Source: Ceratobasidium sp. AG-K (Eukaryota; Basidiomycota; Agaricomycetes; Cantharellales; Ceratobasidiaceae). From it: a DNA stretch of 64,000 nucleotides. Made by a program: the position numbers and the translations under genes. Of this stretch, positions 1-9,414 are shown piece by piece. The notes beneath the pieces are model-generated. The model made no database searches. It was given only the letters and a program-made list of their open reading frames with translations, and had not been told where the DNA came from. The DNA lies in assembly GCA_037039685.1 (NCBI GenBank), contig JAWNGF010000012.1, positions 310,001-374,000 on the forward strand, read 5' to 3'. Every line of letters begins with the position of its first letter. The stretch's first letter is position 1.

Positions 1-321
1 GGAAAACAGCTAGGACAATTAATGGCTGTCATGCAAGCTGGTACCTGCTTCTTGCAGTCTACCACTGTGTCATTGCTTACAGACCAGGGAAACAATCCCA
101 AAAGCCAGATGCCTTGTCCAGGCATGCAGATCACACAGTAGAAGAACCCCTTCTGCAACTGATGGTCAAGGAGGACCATTGTGCTGGCCTCTCTGCTATG
201 ATCAGTGCTTCCATTCTGGAGAAACTCAAAGAGCTGCTGCTTGACAACCCAGCTGTGACACAGTGATGTTGGCTGCATTTGAACCTTCTAAATTGCCACA
301 TTCCATTCCTCAGAAGTTCAA
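1..321 (+). pseudogene. Ty3/gypsy pol fragment (family E), RNase H end to integrase linker
   Basis: Conceptual translation gives the end of the RNase H domain and the linker to integrase: WKTAR, then VIAYRPGKQSQKPDALSR, then DHTVEEPL. The same stretch is found, better preserved, at about 26490-26815 in this window, so this is the same family. A stop or shift appears near 262. The fragment ends abruptly at 321 where an LTR starts, and sequence homologous to what should follow reappears at 12373. It is a dead remnant and starts before the window. Confidence 0.8.
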
Positions 322-419
322 TGTCACAACCTGCTCAGAGAGGGGTTGTTTGAGACTAATGAGCAGCTCTTAGGCCTGAGAATCACTGAGAGGCTCCAAA
401 AGATGTTGGATAACCTCCT
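322..419 (-). repeat. Solo LTR of gypsy family E, first part (split by element A)
   Basis: Starts TGTCACAACCTGCTCAGAG, the antisense end of the family E LTR. It stops at 419, where gypsy element A begins, and continues at 7681. The 5 bases before it (TTCAA, 317-321) are repeated directly after its other end (8085-8089), so the LTR inserted as a unit into the gypsy pol remnant. Together the two parts are about 502 bases. Confidence 0.88.
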
Positions 420-888
420 TGTCGTGAGCCATGCTCTCGCCATCGGACTCGTCTGCGTCTCATCCTCTCTCGTTGTGTTTGTGTTGTGTTTGTGTTTGTT
501 CTTTCCCCTTGTTTTCCTGCCGCATTGCCACCTTCTTGTGGTTATGTGTTACACTGTGTAATGCGGCTGTGCTTTGTACAAGTCATGTCTGTTCATACAG
601 CATGACTCACATGGACACCCCTGACTGGTTGACTGTTATGACTCATGTGGCTGCTCCTTGTATGACTTGGCCACTTTCTGAATATATATAGAGGACCAAC
701 AAGCCTGGTAACCCCAGCTTGTTTTGTCTTGTCAAACATCCCCTTTGAGTGACACTTTGAACCACCCCTACCCTCAAGAGCCTACAGACACTTAAGTGTG
801 TTGCGGTCCAAGAGGTCATTTAGGTCTTAGTGCCGTCCACTTTCCATTGCGGCTTGTCTCATAGCCACTAAAGAAGAAGCTTACGACA
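420..888 (+). repeat. 5' LTR of element A
   Basis: Begins TGTCGTGAGCC and ends CTTACGACA. The 3' copy at 7207-7675 begins TGTTGTGAGCC and ends CTTACAACA. Length is 469 in both. It contains a TATA-like run (683-690) and the start of the predicted transcript near 716. Confidence 0.95.
683..690 (+). promoter_or_regulatory. TATA-like box in 5' LTR of element A
   Basis: TATATATA lies 33 bases upstream of 716, the first base of the segment that pairs with the primer site after the LTR. This spacing fits a pol II start at about 716. The same run occurs in the 3' LTR near 7470 and in the element B LTRs. Confidence 0.6.
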
Positions 889-890
889 TT

Positions 891-902
891 ACAAAACAAG
901 CT
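891..902 (+). promoter_or_regulatory. Self-priming site (PBS) of element A
   Basis: ACAAAACAAGCT, two bases after the LTR end, is the exact reverse complement of AGCTTGTTTTGT at 716-727 in the LTR, at the expected transcript start. There is no TGG-starting tRNA primer site here. In the Tf1/sushi group the 5' end of the RNA folds back onto such a site and primes reverse transcription; I infer the same here. Element B has the same 12-base pair. Confidence 0.7.
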
Positions 903-917
903 TAACCACATACAAAC

Positions 918-2915
918 ATGTCTATTCAAGAAGATGGAGGATCACGTCCCTCATCCACCATATCAACAAGAAGAGGACCCAGTCGAGCCGCAAGGCCCAC
1001 AGGATCACTAAACGAGCAAGATATTGCACAAGCTCAAGCGGGAGGACCTGCCCAATCACGTCCCCAAAGTCAGACATCAATGCCGGGAGCTTTTGGCATT
1101 GCCGACATAACAACAGTACAAGAAGAAGAACCCACTATCACGAATAGAGAACCAGGAGATCTTACAAATGACCCCACTCCAGCCGTAATTTGTATTTCGA
1201 CCGGAACTCCAGGGCCATTGCGTCCCTTGTGGCCACTAGGGCCTAGGAGACAATTCTTTTCTCCCCAACCTGAAGCTCATGGGGGCGTGTCGCTCGCCCC
1301 CATTAGACCTCCCCCTACACCACACATTGCCAATGTTCCTACCGTTCCTCAAATTGGAGGGACCATCACCAACGCAGGACCAATTCCAATGGCTTCCCAG
1401 CCAGTCACACCAGCGATTCCAGCACCACCATATGTCCCACAGGGTTACTCCGGACAATCGGCTCCGGGACAACAAAACGCCGGTGATCAAGGAAGCTCAA
1501 GCTCAAGTTCCAGCCCCAGCAGGAGGACCATAATCAGTAATCTAGACAATCTGGACGATCTTCTAGAAGGAAGACACAACGCTGTCCTTAGGGTCATAGA
1601 CGGGATGAGAGTCACTATCGATTGAAGGCTTGGCGGCCTAGAACAAGCCACACAAGTCCTGGCAAACAACCAGCAAATCTTTAACAACTCCATCAACACC
1701 CTACAAGGCACCTTGACGGACATTCTGAACGTGGCTAGAAATGGCGAACATAATTCCTTCCTAGTTGGTCAAGACGTAACCCACCTTCAAAATGAGGTTG
1801 CCAACACTCAAGGACTCGTGAACAATGTGCGCAAAGAACTCAACACTACCAGACAAGGGCAACTCAAATGGAACGAGGCAGTAACACAAGGACTAGAAAC
1901 CTTACGACAGGAAGGAACTTCCTTCACTGCCAACATCACTGAAGTTCAGGAAACCATCAACAATATGCAAGAAGAAATGGACAAAGCATCCCTGCACGGG
2001 ATCCCGTCTAGGCGATCAAATTCTCCACCACATCCAGATGCGGAATCTACCAGCATCAACAAATTAGAACTGAGAATCCAACGACTGATCAAGAACCCAA
2101 AAGTCGGTAGTGGACCGCGTCGTCCCAAGGTCACGCGTCCGGAAGCCTTCGACGGAAAGAAAGGAGAAGGCGCTGAAATGTTCATTACGCAAATGGAAAG
2201 CTACTTTGTACGTCTAGGCGATCAATACACTTCCGACAAAGAGAGGATCCGTGAAGCCCTAGCAAACTTCAAATCCAAGAACAAGGCCGCCACCCACTGG
2301 GCACAAGTACTCTTACAATCGCTGAACCAAGGAGAAAATAACCAAAATCTCGCCTCATGGGAGAGTTTCAAAGCACACTTCATGGAACAGTTCAGCGACC
2401 CTAACAAAAAGGCTAAAGCCGAATTGGACATCCGAAAATGCAAACAGACCAACTCGGTAGCAAACTATGCCTCGGAATTCCGATACCTTCTGGTAGACGT
2501 AAACTGGGGACAGGAAGCTCTGATCAACCAATTCAAGGAAGGGTTGAAGCCTGAAGTCCACACCGAACTGGCTCGTTTCGAACTAACCCTGATCAACGAA
2601 GATGGGACAGAACAAGAACTATCCCTTGACCAATGGATATCAATTGCAATCTCTATTGATCAGAAACTACAAGCAATCAAGAACACGACAGGGAGGAAGA
2701 CAGTAACAGCATCCTCTAGCTCTACAAAAAGACTTCCAGACAAGGTTTACAAGGCTAGGATTTCCTCAAAACGCTGCCTGAAATGCGGATCAGACAAACA
2801 CATGCTTGCCAAATGCCCGGAGAAGGAATGGAAAAAGGAGGAACCTAACCTCAAAGGAAGGGAAGGAAAAATAGAAGAGGAATCCGAGTCGGGAAAAGGC
2901 AAGGTCTCCCTCTAA
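918..2915 (+). pseudogene. gag: gag of element A (one in-frame TGA)
   Basis: 666 codons from ATG 918, read through one TGA at 1623-1625. The N-terminal third is Pro/Gln/Ser-rich; a central part (about codons 290-500) matches retrotransposon gag proteins (TQMESYFVRLGDQY, HWAQVLL, FKEGLKPEV). A C-terminal zinc knuckle CX2CX4HX4C (CLKCGSDKHMLAKC) lies at 2775-2816 and would bind RNA. The stop sits in the context ATC GAT TGA AGG, so it fits a CGA arginine codon changed by one C-to-T step at CpG. Element B gag (40808-42745) aligns along most of the length. The frame ends at TAA 2913-2915 and pol follows in the -1 frame. Confidence 0.9.
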
Positions 2916-2917
2916 CC

Positions 2918-5900
2918 GTGTGTGGAGAGACCAACGAACCAGTAATAGAAACAATGTACCTTAGAGCTACCAGCGAATCAACAATTGTCTACACAAATAT
3001 TACTGGAATCATGGAACCCATCGCTACTCTCATCGACTCAGGAGCATCAAGGAACTTCATCGACATCACTTGGGCACAAAGAAACAATGTGGCTCTAATT
3101 GAACTGCCAACACCTAGAAAAATAATTGGAATCCAAGGGAAGGAACTGTCACATCAAATCCAATTCAAAGCAAATCTGGAATTTGAGTTACATGGGAAAA
3201 ACTTCAAGCAAAACTTCTTCGCCATGCCTACTGGAGACACACACTTGATTCTGGGGTTAGAATGGCTAGAGGAAGCCAATCCAATAATCGATTGGCTATC
3301 AAAAGAAATTTCCTGGCGACCAGACAACATCCTTGGAAAAGCCGCAGAAATCGAAGACATACCCAAAGAATTCAAAGATTATGCAGAAGTCTTTAGCGAG
3401 GAAAAATTTAAACGGATACCCGACCATTGTCCATACGACTGTTGCATCAATCTGGTGGAAGGAGCAGATCTTCCTAAACCGGCTAGACCAATCCCACTCT
3501 CACCCGCAGAATCCATAGCCCTCAGAAAGTACCTAGATGAGGAACTAGCAGCAGGCAAAATCCGACCAAGCAAGTCACCAGTAGCCGCAGCAACCTTCTT
3601 TGTCAAAAAGGGACAAGACCCAAAGAACCTGGAAAAACCTCCAGAGCTCAGGTTGGTTCAACACTTTGGCCCAATCAACAAAATAACAAAAGATGACCAC
3701 TTCCCTATGCCACTAATGGAAGATCTCCTTGACAAGATCAAGGACGCAAAAATCATTTCTAAAATAGACTTGCGTATGGGGTTCAACAACATCCGAGTTA
3801 AAGAAGGAGACAAATGGAAAACAGCATTCCGAACCAAGGAAGGCCTATTTGAATATGTCATCATGCCCTTCGGATTGAAAAACGCGCCGGCAACATTCCA
3901 ACGATATATGAATCATATTTTCCACGACCTGATTGACATCTGTGTCATTGTTTACATCAATGACATATTAATTTTCTCCAAAGACCGAAGCCAACATGTG
4001 GAGGATGTTCAAAAAGTACTCAAAATCCTGTTGGACAACAACCTCTTTGCAAAACTCCCAAAATGCGAATTCTTTGTCAAGAAACTTGTCTACACAGGAA
4101 TAAATATCAGCGAGGAAGGAACATCAATGCAAGAGGAGAAGGTCAAAGCAATCAAGGAATGGAAGGAGCCAAGGACAGTGAAACAGGTCCAAGCCTTCCT
4201 AGGATTTGCGAACTTTTACAGGCGATTCGTACCAAACTTTAGCGGCCTGGCGAAACCCTTAACCTTTCTAACAAGGAAGGATCAGAAATGGAAATGGGAG
4301 GCAGAACAACAGGAGGCTTTCAATAACCTGAAGACGGAAATATGCAAGGAACCACTACTGCGACATCCAGATCCAACAAAACCTTACATTTTGGAAACCA
4401 ACGCAAGCGGCGTTGCTATGGGATCAATACTCTCTCAAAGACAGGACAACGGTTACTTACACCCCATTGCCTTCCTATCAAAATCCTTCAACGCTGCACA
4501 AATGAACTACGATGTTCACAACAAGGAATTGATGGCAATTGTGGAATCACTAAAACACTGTCGATTGCATCTAGAAGGAACAAGGGAACCGATAACAATC
4601 TACACTGATCACCGTAACCTGCAATATTGGAAGAAGGCAACTACGTTTAACCGACGCCATGCTTGATGGCATCAAATCTTGGCTTCCTACAACTTTGAAA
4701 TAGTTTACCGTCCGGGGAACATGTCAACAAAGCCAGACCTACTGTCCAGAAGAGCGGATCATAGCAAAATACCAACAGCAGAGCAAATTATGATCAAGGA
4801 AGAACAGTTCAAAGGATTCGCCGGAGAAATCAAGTCAGACATCATTGCGGACATTAGGGAAGCACAATCCGAAGACGAGAGCATCAGGACGATCATAGAA
4901 TTGTGCAAAGAGAAGGAGTCCCTACCCAAATCAGTGCAACAAGGAATTAGGAACTACAACTTTGAGGAAGACCTGCTCTGGATAGATGGGAGAATCTACA
5001 TGCCAGAGGACAAAGACACTAGGCTAAAAATCCTCAGATTACACCACGATTCACCAATAGCAGGGCACCAGGGTCAAGCCTGAACGCTGGAGCTAATCTC
5101 AAGAAAATACCACTGGCCTGGACTCAAGGCAACAGTAAACAAATACGTTGACTCTTGTGAGCAATGCCAAAGGGCAAAAGGAACAAAAAGCCAAGTACCA
5201 CTGAAAGCACTTGAGATCCCAAACAGACCATGGGAGGATATTGCATACAATTTCATCGTAAAACTCCCAAAATCACAAGGCAATGACAGCATTCTAGTGG
5301 TGGTGGATCGGTTCTCTTGCATGGCACACTTCATAGCCTGCAAAGAATCAACAACTGCAGATCAACTAGCCAATCTCTTCCTGAAGAACGTTTGGAGATT
5401 ACATGGTTTCTCACGAAGTACAGTTTCGGACAGAGGAACAACTTTCAACAGCAAGTTCCTGAAGGCGCTCTACCAAAAAATCGGAACAACACTGACGTTC
5501 AGCACGGCATATCATCCACAAACAGACGGAATAACGGAACGAATAAACCAGTGGATAGAAGCATGGCTTTGCACATTTGTTAACTACAGGCAAGACAACT
5601 GGGCCGAACTGCTTCCTATTGCAGAATTCTGCTACAACAACCAGCGACATGGGATCACAGGAAAAACCCCATTCGAAATTGTCAACGGCAGAGAACCACT
5701 ATGGAATGTCTTAAGAGAAGCTACCACGATTCCTGAAGCAAATGAAAAAGCAAACAACTGGCAGGAAGTATGGGACGAAGCAAAAGCAGCTATGGAATGG
5801 CACAGGAGAAAGGACACAGTGGAACACCAACCAAAATACAAAGAGGACGACTTTGTCTGGCTTTATGGACAAAACATAAAGACAAACCGCCCGAACAAGA

Positions 5901-6784
5901 AACTTGACAACAAGAAACACGGTCCTTTCAAAATCAAGAAAATCATATCAAGCCATGCCTACGAATTGGAGCTTCCAAAAACCATGAGAATACACCCTGT
6001 GTTCCACAGCGATCTTCTTAGTCCATACAAGAAGGACAAGAACTTCCACAGAAACCAACCCCGACCACCACCGATCACAACAGAAGAAGGAGAGGAAGAA
6101 TACAAAGTGGGGAAAATCGTGGACTGGAAGGAAACAAAGGACGGGTTGTTCTACAGGGTTAGATGGAAGGGTTATGATGAAAAAGAAGACACAGAACAAC
6201 GGGCAGAGGATTTCGGTCACCTCGGAGCAATAATGAGGAAGTTCTTGAAGGATTTCCCAGATGCCCCAACACCGTCAAACTACAAGACGAAAAGTATTAA
6301 AGGGAGGGCGGAACGGGACGACAACACAACTTGCAGAACTTGCTCACTTTCCAACTTGCTATACACACTCAACGCTCTAAACCTCTTTTGCACACTATGC
6401 CCGCCGTCACCCATGTCACTATCGCCAACAACCTTGTCCGTGTTCTCAACGGGCCAGCCTTCCACACGGCTCGCATCCTTGACTTGGGGGCAGCCCTCTA
6501 CGTCTTCAAAAGGTCCCAGCAGAGTCCAGGGCAGCTCCAATTCCGTGCCTCCGACAACATCCTGCACTCCAACCTGGGAGAGTTCGAATGGGTCGGCAAA
6601 TAATGGCCAACACGCATGCAACTCCAGCAAAAGGACATCTACGTATGCCGAGGATGCGCAGCCTTCCAGGTGTCCAAAGCCGTCCTACTATCCATGCACA
6701 AGCTCGGGGTGGTCGAATGGGGACAAGAAGGAGCCTACAGCAGCGAATGGGTTCCAGGATACAAAGGCCGTCCTCCTACTCTGA
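2918..6784 (+). pseudogene. pol: pol of element A: protease, RT, RNase H, integrase, chromodomain (two in-frame TGA)
   Basis: Frame -1 relative to gag; no convincing ATG near its start, so a -1 frameshift is likely. Aspartic protease motif LIDSGASRNFID near 3035; reverse transcriptase 3500-4200 with YIND (3953-3964) in place of YxDD; RNase H with LETNASG near 4391 in place of LETDASG; integrase zinc finger about 5040-5165, core with YNFIVKLP (5246) in place of YDFIVKLP, then SDRGTTF and TERINQW; chromodomain 6088-6264 (KVGKIVDWKE, WKGYDEKED). Stops at 4664-4666 and 5081-5083 are both TGA; relatives have arginine at both (RRHARWH, GHxARTLELI). After about 6300 the frame stays open to 6784 but overlaps ORF3, which is the better conserved frame. 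Confidence 0.93.
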
Positions 6785-7161
6785 GGCCTCGATGGAGCGA
6801 CGCATGGGACAAGAACTTCGAAGCAGACTTGGCGGATTGGAGGATGGAGCGGGGACGATACTAGAGGGAGAAGATCGAATGGAAGCCATTCTGGTGGCAG
6901 GAGAAGGAAGCGGACATGTCGCAATGGAAGGAGGTCGAGCCAGACGTATGACAATGGGACAAGGACCATGTGGAGAAGCAGGAGAGGATCATGAACTGGT
7001 CCAAGGCAGACTGGACGGACGAGGAGACCTGGGAGAAGTGGGAGGAGTACTGCGATGAACCGGGTAACACTGTCTTCAACCCCATCGACCTCACAGAGGA
7101 AAAGGAGGACAAGCTCAACTCCCTGGTCGAAAAGGCCAACAAGGACTGCTGGGTGCAGTAG
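6397..7161 (+). pseudogene. ORF3 of element A: conserved third ORF of unknown function
   Basis: 255 codons from ATG 6397 (MPAVTHVTIANN) in the -1 frame relative to pol, overlapping the open end of pol by 388 bases. Element B has an ORF in the same relative frame and of exactly the same length (36592-37356). About 52 of the first 68 residues agree. Conserved blocks: TIANNL, LYVFKRSQQ, YVCRGCAAFQVS with a CxxC pair, VVEWGQEGAYSS, and an acidic tryptophan-rich tail (NWSKADWTDEETWEKWE, GNTVFNPIDL). No signal peptide or membrane segment is evident, so it does not look env-like. In A it has three stops: TAA 6601 (AAA in B), TAG 6862 (CAG in B), TGA 6949. I do not recognise the family. Confidence 0.78.
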
Positions 7162-7193
7162 ATTAGTCCTTTTGGTTTCCCCTCAAGGACCTT

Positions 7194-7206
7194 AAAGGGG
7201 GAGTAA
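7194..7206 (+). promoter_or_regulatory. Polypurine tract of element A
   Basis: AAAGGGGGAGTAA immediately precedes the 3' LTR (TGTTGTG at 7207). It is the expected plus-strand primer. Element B has AAGGGGGAGTAA in the same place on its own strand. Confidence 0.75.
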
Positions 7207-7675
7207 TGTTGTGAGCCATGCTCTCGCCATCAGACTTGTCTGCGTCTCATCCTCTCTTGTTGTGTTTGTGTTGTGTTTGTGTTTGTTCTTTCCCCTTGTT
7301 TTCCTGCCGCGTTGCCACCTTCTTGTGGTTATGTGTTACACTGTGTAATGTGGCTGTGCTTTGTACAAGTCATGTCTGTTCATACAGCATGACTCACATG
7401 GACACCCCTGACTGGTTGACTGTTATGACTCATGTGGCTGCTCCTTGTCTGACTTGGCTACTTTCTGAATATATATAGAGGACCAACAAGCCTGGTAACC
7501 CCAGCTTGTTTTGTCTTGTCAAACATCCCCTTTGAGTGACACTTTGAACCACCCCTACCCTCAAGAGCCTACAGACACTTAAGTGTGTTGCAGTCCAAGA
7601 GGTCATTTAGGTCTTAGTGCTGTCCACTTTCCATCGCGGCTTGTCTCATAGCCACTAAAGAAGAAGCTTACAACA
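7207..7675 (+). repeat. 3' LTR of element A
   Basis: 469 bases, TGTTGTGAGCC to CTTACAACA, followed by CTCCT, the target duplication. Compared with 420-888 I count 12 differences, 11 of them transitions and 10 of them in CpG-derived positions. Confidence 0.95.
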
Positions 7676-7680
7676 CTCCT

Positions 7681-8084
7681 CAGGTGAAGTAGAGCGGGTA
7701 AACAACAAGGTAAATTGTTGTTGGGATTCCAAGACAATTTCCCTTGCATCTTTTATAGCAAGCAGAAGAAAGGAAGCACTATCTACATGGGGAAAGCACA
7801 ACAGTCCAAAAGGAGCATGAAAGAAACATCCAAACATGAAGATTGCATAACACATGGGGATCAATGTGCAGCGCTCTGGAAAAATCACAGACCAGAGAAT
7901 ACATGCCGAGGATCCACATGTACTAAGCAAGAGAAGCAATAACAAAGGAGTAAACAACAAAACAATCTACGTGGCAGCCAACAAGCACGCCACAGGGGGA
8001 AAACCACAAACAGAACAACAAAGGCAGCCAACAAGCAATGAAGGTGCAGCACATAGACCCTTGTCAGGAGTAAGGCTTGTGGCA
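7681..8084 (-). repeat. Solo LTR of gypsy family E, second part
   Basis: Continues the LTR that stops at 419. It contains the antisense TATA region (TCTTTTATAGC) and ends CTTGTGGCA. It is followed by TTCAA (8085-8089), identical to 317-321. The next bases (GGATT...TTTAAG) resemble the gypsy sequence expected after the insertion point for about 15 bases only. Confidence 0.87.
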
Positions 8085-8150
8085 TTCAAGGATTACCCTT
8101 TAAGTATTTGAATTACAACTGACATAGATGTATATACTTACATTTCTGGC

Positions 8151-8372
8151 TGTTGTACTTGTTTGTATGGACCCTGAGTCCCTGTCTATGGGCGCTTTGC
8201 CCATTTCCTTTTCTTCAGTCTTTCCATTATAGACTGAGGTAATGTTTTCTGTCTCCTACCTGATATGTATGCTGACATCTTTATGTACTTAGTGTTGCTT
8301 CTACTAGGTAGATCTCTTTTCAATTCAGTCTTTCCAGTATAGAATGAGTGTTGCTTCTATTAGCTCACAACA
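8151..8372 (+). repeat. Probable 5' LTR of copia element I
   Basis: Begins TGTTGTACTTG and ends CTCACAACA, giving a 6-base inverted repeat TGTTGT/ACAACA, and is followed directly by the primer site. Length 222. No second copy is present to confirm the left edge. Confidence 0.6.
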
Positions 8373-8386
8373 GGTTATGAGCCCTG
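8373..8386 (+). promoter_or_regulatory. Half-tRNA primer site (initiator Met) of copia element I
   Basis: GGTTATGAGCCCTG is complementary to the anticodon stem-loop of eukaryotic initiator tRNA-Met (CAGGGCTCATAACC in yeast). Priming by a cleaved half of this tRNA is known from Drosophila copia and yeast Ty5. Element G has the same site at 63605-63619 on the other strand. Confidence 0.8.
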
Positions 8387-8408
8387 TCACATTTTTTTGT
8401 GACACTCA

Positions 8409-9330
8409 ATGAGCAGCAGTACTTCACCATCTGATGCCAAAGACTCTGTCCAGACCACAAGAATGTCAAACCCTGACCCATACATGAGCCAGCATTGCTC
8501 CAAAACTGAAGACCCCAAAGAGGATGGATCAAACTATGTAGGCTGGAACAGCTGGACAATGCAACTTTTGCAAATGGGTCCGCTTGACACCATAGTCACT
8601 GGGATGGACCTCCAGCCAGACCAGCCCTCAGCAAAGCCTGATTTGGTGAAGGAGTGGAAAGCCTGGGACCAGGAGGCTCTCACACAGATTACACTGAGTA
8701 TCATGGATGGTACTCCCAAGCTAATCAGCCATCAAGTCTCAGCCAAACCAGCCTGGGATGCCCTTCCAGCCTGCTGGGAATGCTCCAATGTTCAGAGCCT
8801 AGTCTTTCAAGTCAAAAAGCTCTTCTCTGACAAGGCTTCCAACAACAAGTTCATGGCCAATTTCCTTGCCAAACAATGTGCTCTTGCTCCAAATATTCAT
8901 AACCTTGGTCTTACTTCCCAAGCCTCTCCTAGCTCTGATCCTTGTTCATACCCCTCTGCCATCCTATGACACACTTTGTGCTGTCATTGCTGACAGCACC
9001 AGCCTTGACAGATTGACTTTTGATGCCATCTCCAGACAAGTCCAAAACAAGGAGCAATGGCTCAACTCTGGCTCCAGTCTACATGCACTCTACACCAAAA
9101 AGAGCCCAACAAGGGCAAATCCTCAAAGCCAAAGTCCACATAGCCTGCCTGCAAGAATTTTGCCAAAGGAGGCCATGCAAAGGAACAGTGCTGGGCAAAT
9201 GGGGTGATATGGAAGGTCAGGGGCCAAAAAGCAGGAAATCCAAGACCAACAATGCACCTACACCCTCACCTTCATCCAACCCCACTCCACAAGCACAACT
9301 TGCTCACATTGAGACATCTTCCAACAGCCA
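8409..9330 (+). pseudogene. gag: copia gag remnant of element I
   Basis: Open from ATG 8409 for 186 codons: a Ser/Thr start, then DGSNYVGWNSWTMQLLQ and PAWDALPACWE, which fit the N-terminal part of copia-type gag (the YxxWxxxM motif and WDxLxxxW region). The match shifts frame near 8900 to LPSYDTLCAVIADS and ISRQVQNKEQW. No zinc knuckle is clear, although LPARILPKEAMQR at about 9150 lies where it would be. Confidence 0.7.
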
Positions 9331-9414
9331 GTCCTGGGTTCATGATGGAATTGAAATGTTCACACCTTCATGCCATGCACTGCTTGTTCATCTACTGGCT
9401 CCAACATGTGAGTT

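Larger units (their letters stand above)
420..7675 (+). mobile_element. Ty3/gypsy chromoviral LTR retrotransposon, element A (full length, inactivated)
   Basis: A 7256-base element bounded by two 469-base LTRs and a perfect 5-base target duplication CTCCT (415-419 and 7676-7680). Order: LTR, self-priming site, gag, pol (protease, reverse transcriptase, RNase H, integrase, chromodomain), ORF3, polypurine tract, LTR. By eye the LTRs differ at 12 of 469 positions, so it is the youngest large element here. It carries internal stops in gag, pol and ORF3 and lost catalytic aspartates in reverse transcriptase, RNase H and integrase, so it is not autonomous now. It inserted into an older solo LTR. 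Element B (36083-43234, minus strand) is a relative with similar LTR length and the same layout. Confidence 0.95.

Noticed and set aside
346..691. ORFs within the LTR of element A (346-561, 431-691 and the copy at 7218-7478)
   Set aside because: They are low-complexity Leu/Val/Cys frames inside an LTR and part of the promoter and leader, not genes.
6397..6784. The open end of pol in element A (and 36921-37300 in B) as a functional C-terminal pol extension
   Set aside because: The frame is open in both, but similarity between A and B is much higher in the overlapping ORF3 frame; the pol tail is Ser/Thr/Pro-rich, as expected from reading a conserved gene out of frame.
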